Shown here: positions 24,768-34,408 of the stretch, piece after piece
Layout: each line of letters opens with the position of its first letter
How positions within the stretch are numbered: the first letter of the stretch is position 1
DNA from: Mesorhizobium wenxiniae
GTDB lineage: Bacteria; Pseudomonadota; Alphaproteobacteria; Rhizobiales; Rhizobiaceae
Assembly: GCF_002284535.1 (NCBI RefSeq)
Contig: NZ_NPKH01000039.1
Coordinates: forward strand, 1-64,000
DNA: 64,000 nt
Reading direction: 5' to 3'
Program-made: the position numbers and the translations under genes
The notes under the pieces: model-generated
The model's database searches: none
The model's input: only the letters and a program-made list of their open reading frames with translations
Told to the model about the DNA's origin: nothing

Positions 24768-25820
24768 ATGCCACGGATTTATGAGAGTCGCAAACGCGTT
24801 TTGGTCACCGGAGGAGCCGGCTTTCTGGGCTCCCACCTAATAGATCGACTGCTCTCCGATGGTCATGAGATACTCTGCGTCGACAATCTCTTCACGGGAA
24901 CCAAGTACAATATTGAACATCTACACGCGAACCCGCGCTTTGAATTTCTGCGCCACGATATCACGTTTCCCTTATACGTCGAAGTCGACGAAATCTACAA
25001 CTTGGCCTGCCCTGCATCGCCCATCCAATACCAGCACGATCCGGTGCAGACCACAAAAACGTCGGTGCAAGGCGCAATCAATATGTTGGGCCTCGCCAAG
25101 CGGCTCAAAATCCGAATTCTGCAGGCTTCAACAAGTGAGGTCTATGGCGACCCTGCGGTTCATCCTCAAACCGAGGATTATTGGGGCAATGTGAACCCCA
25201 TTGGTCCTCGGTCCTGCTATGATGAGGGAAAGCGTTGCGCCGAAACGTTATTTTTCGATTATCACCGACAATGCGGCCTTGAAATCAAGATTGCGCGCAT
25301 CTTCAACACATACGGCCCCCGGATGCATCGGGCTGACGGTCGAGTTGTTTCCAATTTCATTGTTCAGGCACTCAGCGGCGAGCCGATTACGCTTTACGGT
25401 GACGGCAACCAGACTCGTTCATTCTGCTACGTTGATGACTTAATAGATGGTCTTGTACGCCTCATGGACAGTCGAGCTTCATTCACGGGACCAGTCAATT
25501 TTGGAAATGATGGAGAATTCACCATTCGAGAGCTTGCGGAACTGGTGCTCGCTGAAACCGGCTCGTCGTCAAAACTCGTCAATTTGCCGTTACCCCGCGA
25601 CGATCCAAGACAACGCCGACCCGATATATCCCTCGCCAAAGCCGAATTGGGCTGGCAACCGACCATGGCACTGAAAGGCGGGCTGAAGCCAACCGTTGCA
25701 TTTTTTCGCAGCGACCAGGCACGCCGATCACGATCGCAGGAGGAGCCACAAGTGATCGCTTTCGAAGAGCGGAAACAAAGGTTCCATTCCATTGCTGGCG
25801 ACTTCCTTTCATCTGGATAA
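24768..25820 (+). CDS. UDP-glucuronic acid decarboxylase (UDP-xylose synthase)
   Basis: A 350-residue extended short-chain dehydrogenase that converts UDP-glucuronate to UDP-xylose with bound NAD. Motifs: Rossmann VLVTGGAGFLGSHL, the UXS-typical NLACPASPIQYQHDPVQTTKTSV, the ASTSEVYGDP strand, the catalytic Tyr151/Lys155 in SCYDEGKRCAE, and NTYGPRMHRADGRVVSNF. Length is about 30 residues beyond usual because of a polar C-terminal tail. It would supply xylose (or a derived sugar) to the nearby transferases. It lies 55 bases after the GT2 gene, likely the same transcript. Its composition is AT-rich relative to the EPS operon. Confidence 0.92.
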   Translation: MPRIYESRKRVLVTGGAGFLGSHLIDRLLSDGHEILCVDNLFTGTKYNIEHLHANPRFEFLRHDITFPLYVEVDEIYNLACPASPIQYQHDPVQTTKTSVQGAINMLGLAKRLKIRILQASTSEVYGDPAVHPQTEDYWGNVNPIGPRSCYDEGKRCAETLFFDYHRQCGLEIKIARIFNTYGPRMHRADGRVVSNFIVQALSGEPITLYGDGNQTRSFCYVDDLIDGLVRLMDSRASFTGPVNFGNDGEFTIRELAELVLAETGSSSKLVNLPLPRDDPRQRRPDISLAKAELGWQPTMALKGGLKPTVAFFRSDQARRSRSQEEPQVIAFEERKQRFHSIAGDFLSSG

Positions 25821-25908
25821 CCACTCGCACATCGTGAGCTTCGGCATTCCGACTGTCGACCGAATCTCCGGCGCCCCGAAGCTGCGTCGCGACGGTCTAT
25901 GCCCCTAG

Positions 25909-26923
25909 ATGTTTAGTCCCGGCATCTGGTGGAGCGGATTGAGTGTGAAGCGCTCGGGCTGAGTGGCCCATGACTTACAGATGAACTCGTAGGGTGTGAG
26001 ACCCTTGAGGGCCTTAAGTCTTCGGCCGAGTTGTAGGCCGCGATGAAGTCGGCGAGATGCCGGCGGAGTTGGTCGTGTTTCTCCTAGTAGAAGCGTTTGA
26101 CGGTGGCGTCCTTGATGGTCCATGGATGCTTGGCCTTGGTCGTGCGGTGCTCGATGTCGTTCCTGGCGCAGGCCAGTTCGAAGGCATGGCCCAGAAGCGT
26201 TCGCCGTTTGCGATCGTCTCCTTGATCAGCGGCACTGCCGACCCTCCGGCGCCGGGGGTGGTGAACTGAATGCCGTCGGTGAGCACGGTGTGGATCTTGT
26301 AAGGGACGGCCGCGATCAGCCGCAGCAGGAAGTCTCTCGAGATGGCGGTGGTGGCCTTCTCGTGCAGTTCGACGAAGGCGAACTGCGAGGTGCGGTCGAT
26401 GGCGACGAACATGTCCAGCTTGCCCTGTTGGGTCCTCACCTCGGCAATGTCGATGTGGAAGTAACTGCTCGGGTAGCTCTTGAACTTCTTCTTCGCCGGC
26501 TTGTCGCCTTCGATATTCCGGCAGGCGGGCGGCTGATGCCGTGGCGCTGCAGACAGCGGTGCAATGAAGATCGTGTCAAATGGGGGATGGTCGGCTGGAG
26601 CGCATAGAGGCAATCATCCAGCGGTAGCAACGTATAGCGCCTGAAAGCGACCATGACCGCCTCCTCCTCGACCGAGAGCACCGTCGATCGCGGCGCTTTC
26701 GGACCAGTCGGAAGATCGGCGACCGAAGTCCGCGTCTTCCACTTCGTCACGGTCTTTTGGTTGATCCCGTAGCGCCTGGCCAGCGTCCTCAGGCTCTCTT
26801 GACTATGCTGTATCGCTCGACGGACGCCTCTGTCGTCGTGGCGCTCCCATGCAGAACCTGGCCCAAAGCGCATCCTTTGATTCGGAACACAAGGATGCCC
26901 CATCAAAGCCTGGGATCAAACAT
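25909..26923 (-). mobile_element. IS481-family insertion sequence, transposase frameshifted
   Basis: An element of about 1,015 bases. Its ends form an imperfect inverted repeat beginning ATGTTT..TCCC. The minus-strand transposase starts near 26866 (GQVLHGSATTTEA in one frame), continues with RRAIQHSQESLRTLARRYGINQKTVTKW and LPLDDCLYALQPTIPHLTRSSLHRCLQRHGI, then FHIDIAEVRTQQGKLDMFVAIDRTSQFAFVEL, and ends LKGLTPYEFICKSWATQPERFTLNPLHQMPGLNI at 25905. At least three frameshifts (about 26815, 26520, 26150-26050) scatter it across frames. CTAG at 25905-25908 flanks the left end and completes the stop codon. The copy is inactive. Confidence 0.8.
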
Positions 26924-26975
26924 CTCCCTTGCCGCCACTTGGAGTCGGTTGTTCTGACGCGCGCCTAACACCACC

Positions 26976-27695
26976 TCAGCTAGTGAGGACCATCAGTGAG
27001 GCGCCGCCGAGTAAGCGCACCGACAGGTCCTCTCCGGCAACAGTCCGGACAATGCGCCGCGCGGCGTTACCGAGGATGGCTGTCGTGGTTCGCCATTCGG
27101 GATGGATCTGCAGGATATCTTCCGCCGTCCTAGTGTACTGTGCGTCAATAATCTTGAAGCCCGTGTCGCGCAGAGTCGCTAGAGCTGTTGCCTGATCAAA
27201 GTAATGCAGGTGACCGACCTCCTTGCGTTGCTTAAGGTGCTGACCGCGCAGAAGGCCGACGATACTAATGTCGAGAGGAATATGAAATGCATAGTATTTC
27301 GAACGTCCTCTGAGCCTTCTAAGAAAGCCCATATAGTCATCGACGTGCTCGAAAACATCGATGCACAAAAGAAGATCGTAGTTTTCGTTGGTTTGCAGGA
27401 AGTCACTGCAGTGAAAGCTTAGGTTGTTTCTTTCTCGCTGTTTGGCCAAATTTATAGCATAGGGAGCGATATCGTAGCCGATGGCCGTTGAGTCACGGAA
27501 GATATCGTGCTGAAGGAGGGCTTTCAGAACGCCTCCCGTCCCGCAACCTGTGTCGACGATTTTCTGGCAACTGATATTGTTGGCGCGCACGATCTTGGCG
27601 ATGCTGGCGGCCTTGACACCGCCGTCTTCGTCATGCCAGGTCGGATTGGCAGCGGCATAATCTTTTCCGGTATAGAGGTCATTACTTGACATCAT
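26976..27695 (-). CDS. class I SAM-dependent methyltransferase
   Basis: A 239-residue methyltransferase with motif I VDTGCGTGGVLKAL, the acidic motif II end in AIGYDIAPYAINLA, and motif post-II LLLCIDVFEHVDDYMGFLRRL. The fold is the Rossmann-like class I type used on small molecules and sugars. Substrate unknown; methylation of an EPS sugar would fit the setting. It stands alone next to the IS481 element, with an AT-rich composition pointing to import. Confidence 0.85.
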   Translation of the reverse strand: MMSSNDLYTGKDYAAANPTWHDEDGGVKAASIAKIVRANNISCQKIVDTGCGTGGVLKALLQHDIFRDSTAIGYDIAPYAINLAKQRERNNLSFHCSDFLQTNENYDLLLCIDVFEHVDDYMGFLRRLRGRSKYYAFHIPLDISIVGLLRGQHLKQRKEVGHLHYFDQATALATLRDTGFKIIDAQYTRTAEDILQIHPEWRTTTAILGNAARRIVRTVAGEDLSVRLLGGASLMVLTS

Positions 27696-29391
27696 CTCTG
27701 CCCATCTCAGTGTGCTTGAGCCAGATTAAGTTGCCTCTTCGAATGCTTCGACCTAATAATTGCTTGTGACTTTGAATGAAAACAACCAGCTCTCTGCATG
27801 GCCCTAAGGCCAGCTCCAGAACGGGAATCCCAAGTCGTCCCTCTTGATCGAACTTCACATTTTGGGAATGAACGAATCTTAGGTCGGCACCGGTCCGCCT
27901 TGAGGTCGCTCCAGAGTTCTAGAGTTCCTCCCTTGCCCCGGGCTGCACGCAAGGTGCGAACCGCGCACCTCAGAAAGTGGGCGCAACCGGATAAAAACAA
28001 AACCTAGTCATTACAAATGTAACGACACTCTCGATGCCGTCAAGCCGCCGGCTGCGAAGTTCCGGGGGGCACCTTATAGCACGCGGCCCATCTGAGGTAG
28101 CTCATAAGAAAGAACCAAACTCTTCGCGTTCCACAGCGACGCTGCTGGTAGAATGTTGTCGCCGATCAGGGACAAGCGATGCCGCATTATCGGCTCTGCA
28201 TTCTGAAGGAACACGGCCAATTCATGGGTGCGCAACCTAGCCTGCATAGATGACGATGCAGCGAAAGAGCACGCTAACCGGTTGGCACTTGGCCACGAGG
28301 TGGAGCCTTGGCGACTGGTTGCGCGGTTCAAATTGGGGGCCGTCCTGCGGCGGGAAAGCTCCCTCGCGCCTAGGGCCATGTATTAGCCATTTCAACAAGC
28401 CGCGTAAGCGATCGTACTTCCCTTGGATGCGGTTGCAGGTTTTGGCGCTGTTCGATGCGTTGCGATTGAACAGCCCGTCCGGTGCTGTGGGGTACGCTCG
28501 ATAACGGTGCCAGCCTTCCACCTTCGATCATTGAAAACGGATGATGCGGACATCGCCGCCGTGCCGCCGGCGACGTCGCTCAGCAACACGTGTAGAGACT
28601 GGAGCTTAGTCGAACCGCAACAGCGGACCTGGGCCGGCGCATCGGCCGCGCAAATGGCCGGTCGAACATCCGGGCCGGCAGCTCCGGCCCAGGCCCGACG
28701 GCCCATCCGCCACGCAGCCCGGCCGTGCTTTTCGACGACCTCTATGCGAACGACCCGCTCGAACCACAGGCCCCCAAAACAGCGACATTTTAACCGACGG
28801 ACACGGTTTTCGAAGGACGTCCGGAAGGCTGTTTCGGTGTGGTTGTTCGACGCACCGGATATATTAGAAGCTGTTAATAAGTTTTCGCCTAGCCTCATTC
28901 TCGCCGCAAATGGTCGCTTGGCTTGCGTACATCGTCCACGAATGATCCATCTCACGTGGTACAAGACGATGTGTGTATAAATCATAGAGCGGAAATGCCT
29001 GCGTTTTACTTAGGGCGCGGGTGGAATGAAAACAAGAAAAACGCAACTAACTAAGGATTTACCGTGCTTTTACTGAACGGCAAGCTTGGCGGTGCCTCCG
29101 CCAAAGAGCTGCGCTCGACTTCAATTCGGCTGCGGCTCGAACCGTTGAACACCTTGCGCGCCCGCCCACCGATTCAAGGGAGGGCCTGATGGGCATTCCC
29201 GTCGACAACTCACCTTCGATGGCGAGTTCAGCGTTAAGCTCGCTCGACAATAATGTCGGGGCGAGGACTTCCAAATCTCCGCTACTTTGAAATCCGTTCG
29301 CGGTGCCCAATAGCGGGCATGCGATATGTCGCGCGCCTTGGCGATGCGCGGCGTGGAATTCCTGTTTTCAACGCCAAAGAAGGATCACGGA
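27696..29391. other. 1.7-kb stretch without a recognisable gene
   Basis: Several open frames of 60-200 codons occur on both strands but have biased, arginine-rich composition and no family motif. An imperfect GC-rich inverted repeat with 10-base perfect ends lies at 28628-28637 / 28684-28693. Bases 28860-29060 are AT-rich and may carry the promoter for the GH16 gene. I suspect decayed sequence. Confidence 0.4.
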
Positions 29392-30942
29392 ATGGCTCTT
29401 TCCGCACCCACAGGCTTTGCCTCTAGCGACCTCGTCTTCGAGGATAACTTCTCCGGTACGGCACTCGACAGCGATTGGCATACCTACATCACCAGCAATG
29501 CCGCCAACGGCTGGCCGTGGGACAGCAATGGATCGGGCGGAAGTGGGATGGGCAACCGGTTTAATGCCGAATACAATATGCCGAGCCAAGATAAGGTGGG
29601 CAACGGGCTGTTGAATCTCACGGCAATTAAACAGCCCGTCAACGGCGTGGCTCAGGGGTCGGCATATACATTCCCTGTCACGTCCGGCGTCGTCAGCAGC
29701 TATGGCAACTTCGAATTCAATGGCGGCTACCTTCAGATCAGCATGAAGGCGCCGAGCGGCGACGGCGCTTGGCCAGCCCTCTGGCTGATGCCCGGCAAAG
29801 GCGCCGGCAGCAGCGGCGACAATTTTGAGATCGATATACAGGAGGGTGGATTCACCGGTTCGGGACCGGCAAACCAAGCGTTCTCCTACCACCTCCACGG
29901 GCCGTCAGGGGTAGCTGGTGGCGTCGTCGACAGCGGCGTCGACCTCACGGCCGGCTTCCACACATACGGCATCAACTGGGATCCTGGTAAGTCGATCACC
30001 TGGTATCTCGACGGGAAGCAGATGGCGCAAGTGACCAGCGCACAGGCGCAGATTCCCAATCAACCGATGGAGCTGATCATGAGCAATCAGGTCGCGAATT
30101 CGAACGCGGCCGGATGGCACACGGCTCTTAATAGTTCGACTCCCTCGTCGATGCAGATGCAAGTCGATGAGATCCAGCTGTATCAGAAGGCAGGCAGCGG
30201 CGACACCGTTACAGGTGCCAACGTCACTCCCCCAACCACTGGCGCGATCGGGACCGAGACTGGGTCTGGGACCGGGACTGTCCTTCCTCCCGGCGGCACC
30301 AGCGATGGCACTTTGTACGGCACCAGCGGCGCCGATGTACTTCGGGAAACCGGCGCCCACACGATGATCGGCTATGGCGGCAACGATGACTACTACGTCG
30401 ATAATGCCGGCGACAAGGTGGTCGAGTCCTCTGGCCAAGGTCAAGACAGGGTGTGGACTTCCGTGAGCTATGCTCTCTCGGCCGGCTTGTCGATTGAAGT
30501 CCTTGGCACCACAAAGGACGCCGGCACCACGGCAATCAACCTGACCGGCAACGGGTTGGCCCAAACCATCCAGGGCAATGCCGGCGCCAACGTCATCAAC
30601 GGCCGCGGCGGTGCCGATAAGTTGAGCGGCTTTGGCGGCAACGACACTTTCGTCTTCAATAGCGCCCTTGGTAACGGCAATGTCGACAGGATAACCGACT
30701 TCAACCAGGACAAGATCCACCTCGACGACGCCATTTTTGCCGGGCTTCATTTGGGAGGGCTTCCATCCGCGGCTTTCTTTGCTGGTACAGCCGCGCATGA
30801 CAGTTCCGACCACATCATCTACAACAGTTCGACTGGAGCGCTCTCCTATGACAGCGACGGCACAGGCGGCGCATCTCAAACACAGTTCGCCACGCTTTCC
30901 CCACATCTCTCGCTCACCGCAGCCTCATTCTATGTGACCTGA
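29392..30942 (+). CDS. secreted GH16 glycanase with RTX repeats (ExsH-like)
   Basis: About 516 residues. The first ~280 form a GH16 domain with the catalytic motif EIDIQE, giving Glu146 as nucleophile and Glu151 as acid/base, plus KAPSGDGAWPALWLMP. After a Gly/Thr/Pro linker, the C-terminal part holds hemolysin-type calcium-binding repeats (GYGGNDDYYVDNAGD, GRGGADKLSGFGGNDTF) and a closing RTX tail. There is no N-terminal signal peptide, so type I secretion (PrsDE-type in rhizobia) is expected. In rhizobia the similar ExsH and ExoK glycanases cut nascent succinoglycan. ATG 29392 has AAGGA upstream and removes a non-homologous 22-residue extension. Confidence 0.9.
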   Translation: MALSAPTGFASSDLVFEDNFSGTALDSDWHTYITSNAANGWPWDSNGSGGSGMGNRFNAEYNMPSQDKVGNGLLNLTAIKQPVNGVAQGSAYTFPVTSGVVSSYGNFEFNGGYLQISMKAPSGDGAWPALWLMPGKGAGSSGDNFEIDIQEGGFTGSGPANQAFSYHLHGPSGVAGGVVDSGVDLTAGFHTYGINWDPGKSITWYLDGKQMAQVTSAQAQIPNQPMELIMSNQVANSNAAGWHTALNSSTPSSMQMQVDEIQLYQKAGSGDTVTGANVTPPTTGAIGTETGSGTGTVLPPGGTSDGTLYGTSGADVLRETGAHTMIGYGGNDDYYVDNAGDKVVESSGQGQDRVWTSVSYALSAGLSIEVLGTTKDAGTTAINLTGNGLAQTIQGNAGANVINGRGGADKLSGFGGNDTFVFNSALGNGNVDRITDFNQDKIHLDDAIFAGLHLGGLPSAAFFAGTAAHDSSDHIIYNSSTGALSYDSDGTGGASQTQFATLSPHLSLTAASFYVT

Positions 30943-31879
30943 AGGACCTACGCGGGGAAATAACATCCCGCGAGGGGCTGTCGTGGCCAAACAAGGACTG
31001 GATAAACAGCACCTCAAAGCCATGTTCCCGAACCGAAGGTCGGCGTAGCAAAAGGCGGGAGCCCGGTTTTCGGGAAAGATCATGCTCAAACAAAGCGATG
31101 CAGTTCCATCCCGATGCCATCGGGATGGAACGGGCTCTATTTGTGAGCTGTCTGTAGGTTGTCCAATGCGGTTGCCAAGCGCCACCAGAGTAGGCCGGCT
31201 CTGATGATGGCAACCTGTTGTCACGCAAAGAATGGTCGCCTGATGACCCATGGCCAGCATCTTGCCGATCGTTAGCGCTGACTTGCGGAACCGCTCCTGT
31301 GGTCGGGCAGCGGCATATGGACAGCCCCCTACCTGAAGAACGCCGCCGCCTCGTCATCATCATCGTCCTCGAGCGGCGGTGACCACTCCAGTTTGCAAAA
31401 ATCGGCGGGCGTGGCACCCACTGAGCCGAGGCAAAGCCGTAACAATTTCATGCGACTGGTCCCGAGATCGCCGCCTGTCAAATCGCCCGGCCAGAAGGGA
31501 GGCAATCGAGAGAATGCCCCTGTGGGATCGGTTCAACCATGGCAAGGAATCCGCAAACTCCCACCAGGCCTCTTGCTCTGGATCTAACCAAATAGAGCGG
31601 ATCCCCAATCGGGTCGGCATATTCTGGTGGTTGATTGCTGCCCGTCTGGGAACACTCAGGATGCTTAAGCGAATAGCCCGTCATGTTGGCTTTTTCTAAA
31701 GGTACGCGCGGTCTGGCCGTTGTGTGACCCCCATATTTTCAATTGGAAAAATGTGCGCGATGGGCCCGGAGCGGTTTTTAAAAAAGGCGTTGCGCTAGAG
31801 ATGTGACCCGGCCCCCGCGTCATGGCGGAACCGTCATTGACTGACCGCGTTGATTGTCTCCAGAGAAGGAGACCGATCG
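30943..31879. other. intergenic region with one perfect palindrome
   Basis: About 940 bases downstream of the GH16 gene. The open frames present on both strands show no family motif. The only clear structure is the palindrome at 31103-31131. An AT-rich tract at 31690-31800 may be promoter for the small gene at 31880. Confidence 0.4.
31103..31131. repeat. perfect 14-bp inverted repeat, one-base centre
   Basis: Left arm 31103-31116 (GTTCCATCCCGATG) and right arm 31118-31131 are exact reverse complements around a single C. There is no T-run after it, so it is not a classic Rho-independent terminator. It may be a dispersed palindromic repeat or a site for a protein. Confidence 0.8.
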
Positions 31880-31999
31880 ATGTTCAGGTTGCTGCTGTTA
31901 GGGCTAATCGGCTATCTCGTTTACCGCTACGGGCGCGAGATACTCGAGGAGACATCAGACGACGTGCCCGGCGCACCGAGGCGGCGCAGAGAGTCTTGA
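31880..31999 (+). CDS. 39-residue single-span membrane peptide
   Basis: A short frame, MFRLLLLGLIGYLVYRYGRE followed by EILEE-like acidic and basic residues and a stop. It has one hydrophobic helix (3-16) with a charged C-terminal tail. A strong ribosome site, AGAAGGAG at 31863-31870, sits nine bases before the ATG. Small single-span proteins of this kind are common in rhizobia. Function unknown. Confidence 0.5.
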   Translation: MFRLLLLGLIGYLVYRYGREILEETSDDVPGAPRRRRES

Positions 32000-32214
32000 T
32001 CGGCATTGTCATTCACCGGCTCGAGGTCTGGCCGCAGGGTGTAGAATTCGCCCCACGATAGGCGCTTACCGCGGAATGGTCGGTCGCTGTCGCCGGGTAC
32101 GGTGGCCGCCATTGATGCTCCCTTCTGTCGCTATGTCTGGTCTTCATGCTGCTTCCTTCCAATGCAGAGAGCGAATGGCGTCGTTGTCATCATTTTCGCG
32201 AGGCAGATTGTCGT

Positions 32215-32720
32215 TCAACTCGTCGGGATATGGGCACCACCTCTCGATCCCTCCTCATCTTTGCCAGTCCAGAAATCGACTAAAACACGGCGAAATTCGA
32301 TTTCACCCTCATCGTTCACGCCGAGTTGGCGAAGCATCTCGGCAAACTTGTCCCTCGCCATCCTGTGCCCGTATGTCTCTTTCTCGCCCTCTCTGGCGTC
32401 GTGGGCCGCTGATGGCCCATTGACGTGAGCCGGTTCATCCTGCTCATCAACTGGCCCGGTATCGTGGGCCGGTGCGGAAATTTGCCTTGGGTTGCCAACT
32501 CCAGAACGTTGATGACGGGAACATAGCGGCTGGCGCCTTTGCCTTTTCCCCGCCCTTGGAAGGTGCGTACAACCCAACCCGTGTCCATAAGGGCATGATC
32601 GCGCGCTGCACGGCATAGCGCGACGGTACAACGGCACCGGCGGGCGCGCGTTGCTTCAGGCGGTCGATATCTGCTCATCCCCGATTTCCACAGGTTGGGA
32701 CCGTAGCATATCAGTTCCAA
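32215..32720 (-). pseudogene. possible decayed DNA-binding-like ORF
   Basis: Two minus-strand frames each contain protein-like sequence. The first (32720 to about 32470) has CTVALCRAARDHALMDTGWVVRTFQGRG and SRYVPVINVLELATQG. The second (about 32470 to 32215) has DTGPVDEQDEPAHVNGPSAAHD and MARDKFAEMLRQLGVNDEGEIEFRRVLVDFW. One frameshift near 32470 would join them. The first part could be a winged-helix domain, but I cannot place the family. Confidence 0.3.
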
Positions 32721-32757
32721 CGCTTATATTCCCTAGTGGAAACCATAGGAGTCTCTG

Positions 32758-33003
32758 TTGGAGCAGAAACGCACGATCGCCCCCTTTATTGGTGGCATGT
32801 ATGGCAGCCTTGTTGCCCTCGCGTTGGCGTTCGGTTTCCGCTTCCTGATGATTCCCGATCCCGATCCGACCTCGCAAGCAACTATAGTCCTTTCAGGACT
32901 GGCCTTTTCGATCTGTTTCAGCCTGACCTTCCTGCGCGAGCATCGACGCCAAATTGCCGCCGCGAGAGAATTTCTAAGCCGGCCAAGATCGTATCAGGAC
33001 TAA
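32758..33003 (+). CDS. small two-span membrane protein
   Basis: 81 residues with two hydrophobic segments (about 8-31 and 41-58) joined by a short loop containing PDPDP, and a basic C-terminal tail (REHRRQIAAAREF). The start is a TTG preceded by ATAGGAG at a good distance. No known family recognised. Confidence 0.5.
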   Translation: MEQKRTIAPFIGGMYGSLVALALAFGFRFLMIPDPDPTSQATIVLSGLAFSICFSLTFLREHRRQIAAAREFLSRPRSYQD

Positions 33004-33225
33004 TCTTTGCGTTCTGCAACGCAAAACCCCGAACCTCTCCAGATAGCGTCCGGGGCATCTGAAAAATTCAGTCGAACCAACCTGATGCAACAGGGCGATG
33101 CTGGCCGGCCGGCATCTCCTGCTGGCCGGCCCATTCTAATGCCATTCGATTAAAATGCCCCTGCGTATATTAGCAATCGCTCAATTTGGCGCGTCAACAA
33201 TGTCAGGGCGGCGGGTTAAAACCAA

Positions 33226-33435
33226 ATGGGTGATGTCATGCGAAGCGACTTCGCCGCTGCGCGCGAGCTCTTGGAGTGTGCCCAAAACCGGCTCTGCGGC
33301 ATGGACGAAACGAGCCAGCGCGTCAGCGAGGCGCTGGATTCCCTGATCGAGGAAATAGCCATCGCGGAATTCCGCAAGGCGCCATTGACCCTCGTGCCGT
33401 TTCCCCGTGCGCGGCCACCCAAGCATGCCCGGTAG
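33226..33435 (+). CDS. small hypothetical protein
   Basis: 69 residues, mostly helical and acidic (AARELLECAQNRLCGMDETSQRVSEALDSLIEEIAIAEFRK) with a basic, proline-rich end. Two in-frame ATGs, at 33226 and 33238, lie close together. Composition looks coding. Function unknown. Confidence 0.4.
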   Translation: MGDVMRSDFAAARELLECAQNRLCGMDETSQRVSEALDSLIEEIAIAEFRKAPLTLVPFPRARPPKHAR

Positions 33436-33499
33436 AATTGCCGATCGTGCTAAATGTTGATGGGAATTCAGCGCCTGAGTGGCAGGCGCCTTATCGCCT

Positions 33500-33706
33500 C
33501 TATGACACGCTCGCGACTTGACCAGATGCGACCGTCTTGGTGAACGTGTTCCTCACCCTGACTGACTTGTAGGCGCCAAGAACCGCCGAAATCCACACCG
33601 TATCCAAAATAAACACAATTGGTATTGCAAACCACTGGTATGAACCGGTGCCTTTGGCCAGAAATCCGTTCTTCCTGACCGGTCCTGAGACGGTTACCCG
33701 CTTCAA
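33500..33706 (-). CDS. possible small membrane protein after TetR gene
   Basis: A 68-residue frame that starts at a TTG overlapping the TetR stop (TTGA) and contains one hydrophobic stretch (WFAIPIVFILDTVWISAVLGAY). The overlap could couple it to the regulator, but the frame may be chance. No family recognised. Confidence 0.25.
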   Translation of the reverse strand: MKRVTVSGPVRKNGFLAKGTGSYQWFAIPIVFILDTVWISAVLGAYKSVRVRNTFTKTVASGQVASVS

Positions 33707-34317
33707 ACCGCAATCGCCGCCACCAAAATCCGGTTCTGCCTTCGTATTGCCGCCCGCAATTCGGCGATCCTCGCCTCATCACGCTTCACGAACTCGATGA
33801 ACATCATGTTCATGTTGTTAAACACCAGCTCGCCCAAGGCCTGCCCGTCGATATCGCGGCGTACCAGGCCGAGCGCCTGTAGCCTCGCGATCAGCGCGCG
33901 GATCTGCTCGGTCAGTGCCCGGTCAAGCGCGGTATAAGCCTGGCCGAACGGGCTGTCGGGCAGTTGCGTCGAGATTGCCATCGCCTGCCGCCACATCTCC
34001 TTGCTGAGATAATGCAGTGAATGCTCGATATAGATGCCGAGCAGCGTGTCCAGCGCATCGCCGACATTGGCCGGCGGGTTGGCGACGACGCCTTGCCCGG
34101 CATTGAGCACCTCGTTGACCTCCATCGAAACGATGGCGCCGAGGATGTCGCCCTTGTTCTGGTAATAGTTGTAGATCGTGCCGACCGAGACCTCGGCCTG
34201 CGCGGCGATGGTCTCGATCTTGGCGCCTTCGTAGCCGGCATCGCGGAAAAGCTCCGCGGCCGCCTCGATGATGCGGCGGTGCCGATCCGCCTTTTGCCTT
34301 GCCCGCAATCCGCTCAT
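33703..34317 (-). CDS. TetR/AcrR-family regulator
   Basis: 204 residues with an N-terminal TetR helix-turn-helix (RRIIEAAAELFRDAGYEGAKIETIAAQAEVSVGTIYNYYQNKGDIL) and an all-helical ligand-binding region. It is transcribed divergently from the ABC transporter operon, with 91 bases between the start codons. A 26-base palindrome lies there. The simplest reading is that it represses the transporter genes and itself and responds to the imported compound or a derivative. Confidence 0.88.
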   Translation of the reverse strand: MSGLRARQKADRHRRIIEAAAELFRDAGYEGAKIETIAAQAEVSVGTIYNYYQNKGDILGAIVSMEVNEVLNAGQGVVANPPANVGDALDTLLGIYIEHSLHYLSKEMWRQAMAISTQLPDSPFGQAYTALDRALTEQIRALIARLQALGLVRRDIDGQALGELVFNNMNMMFIEFVKRDEARIAELRAAIRRQNRILVAAIAV

Positions 34318-34343
34318 ATCTGCTATTTGCCATAAAAACCGAA

Positions 34344-34369
34344 TTGACTCAATTTTAGAATTGGTTCAA
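34344..34369. promoter_or_regulatory. candidate TetR operator
   Basis: TTGACTCAATT and AATTGGTTCAA form an inverted repeat (nine of eleven positions paired) around the four bases TTAG. The left arm contains a -35-like TTGACT. Its position between the divergent starts fits an operator of the adjacent TetR gene. Confidence 0.5.
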
Positions 34370-34408
34370 TTTTTTGCCAGAAGCCAAAAAGGCAAGGGAA
34401 AACACTCG

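Noticed and set aside
28628..28693. GC-rich imperfect inverted repeat, considered as a terminator or IS end
   Set aside because: Arms diverge after ten bases, no T-run and no transposase nearby; could be chance in GC-rich sequence.
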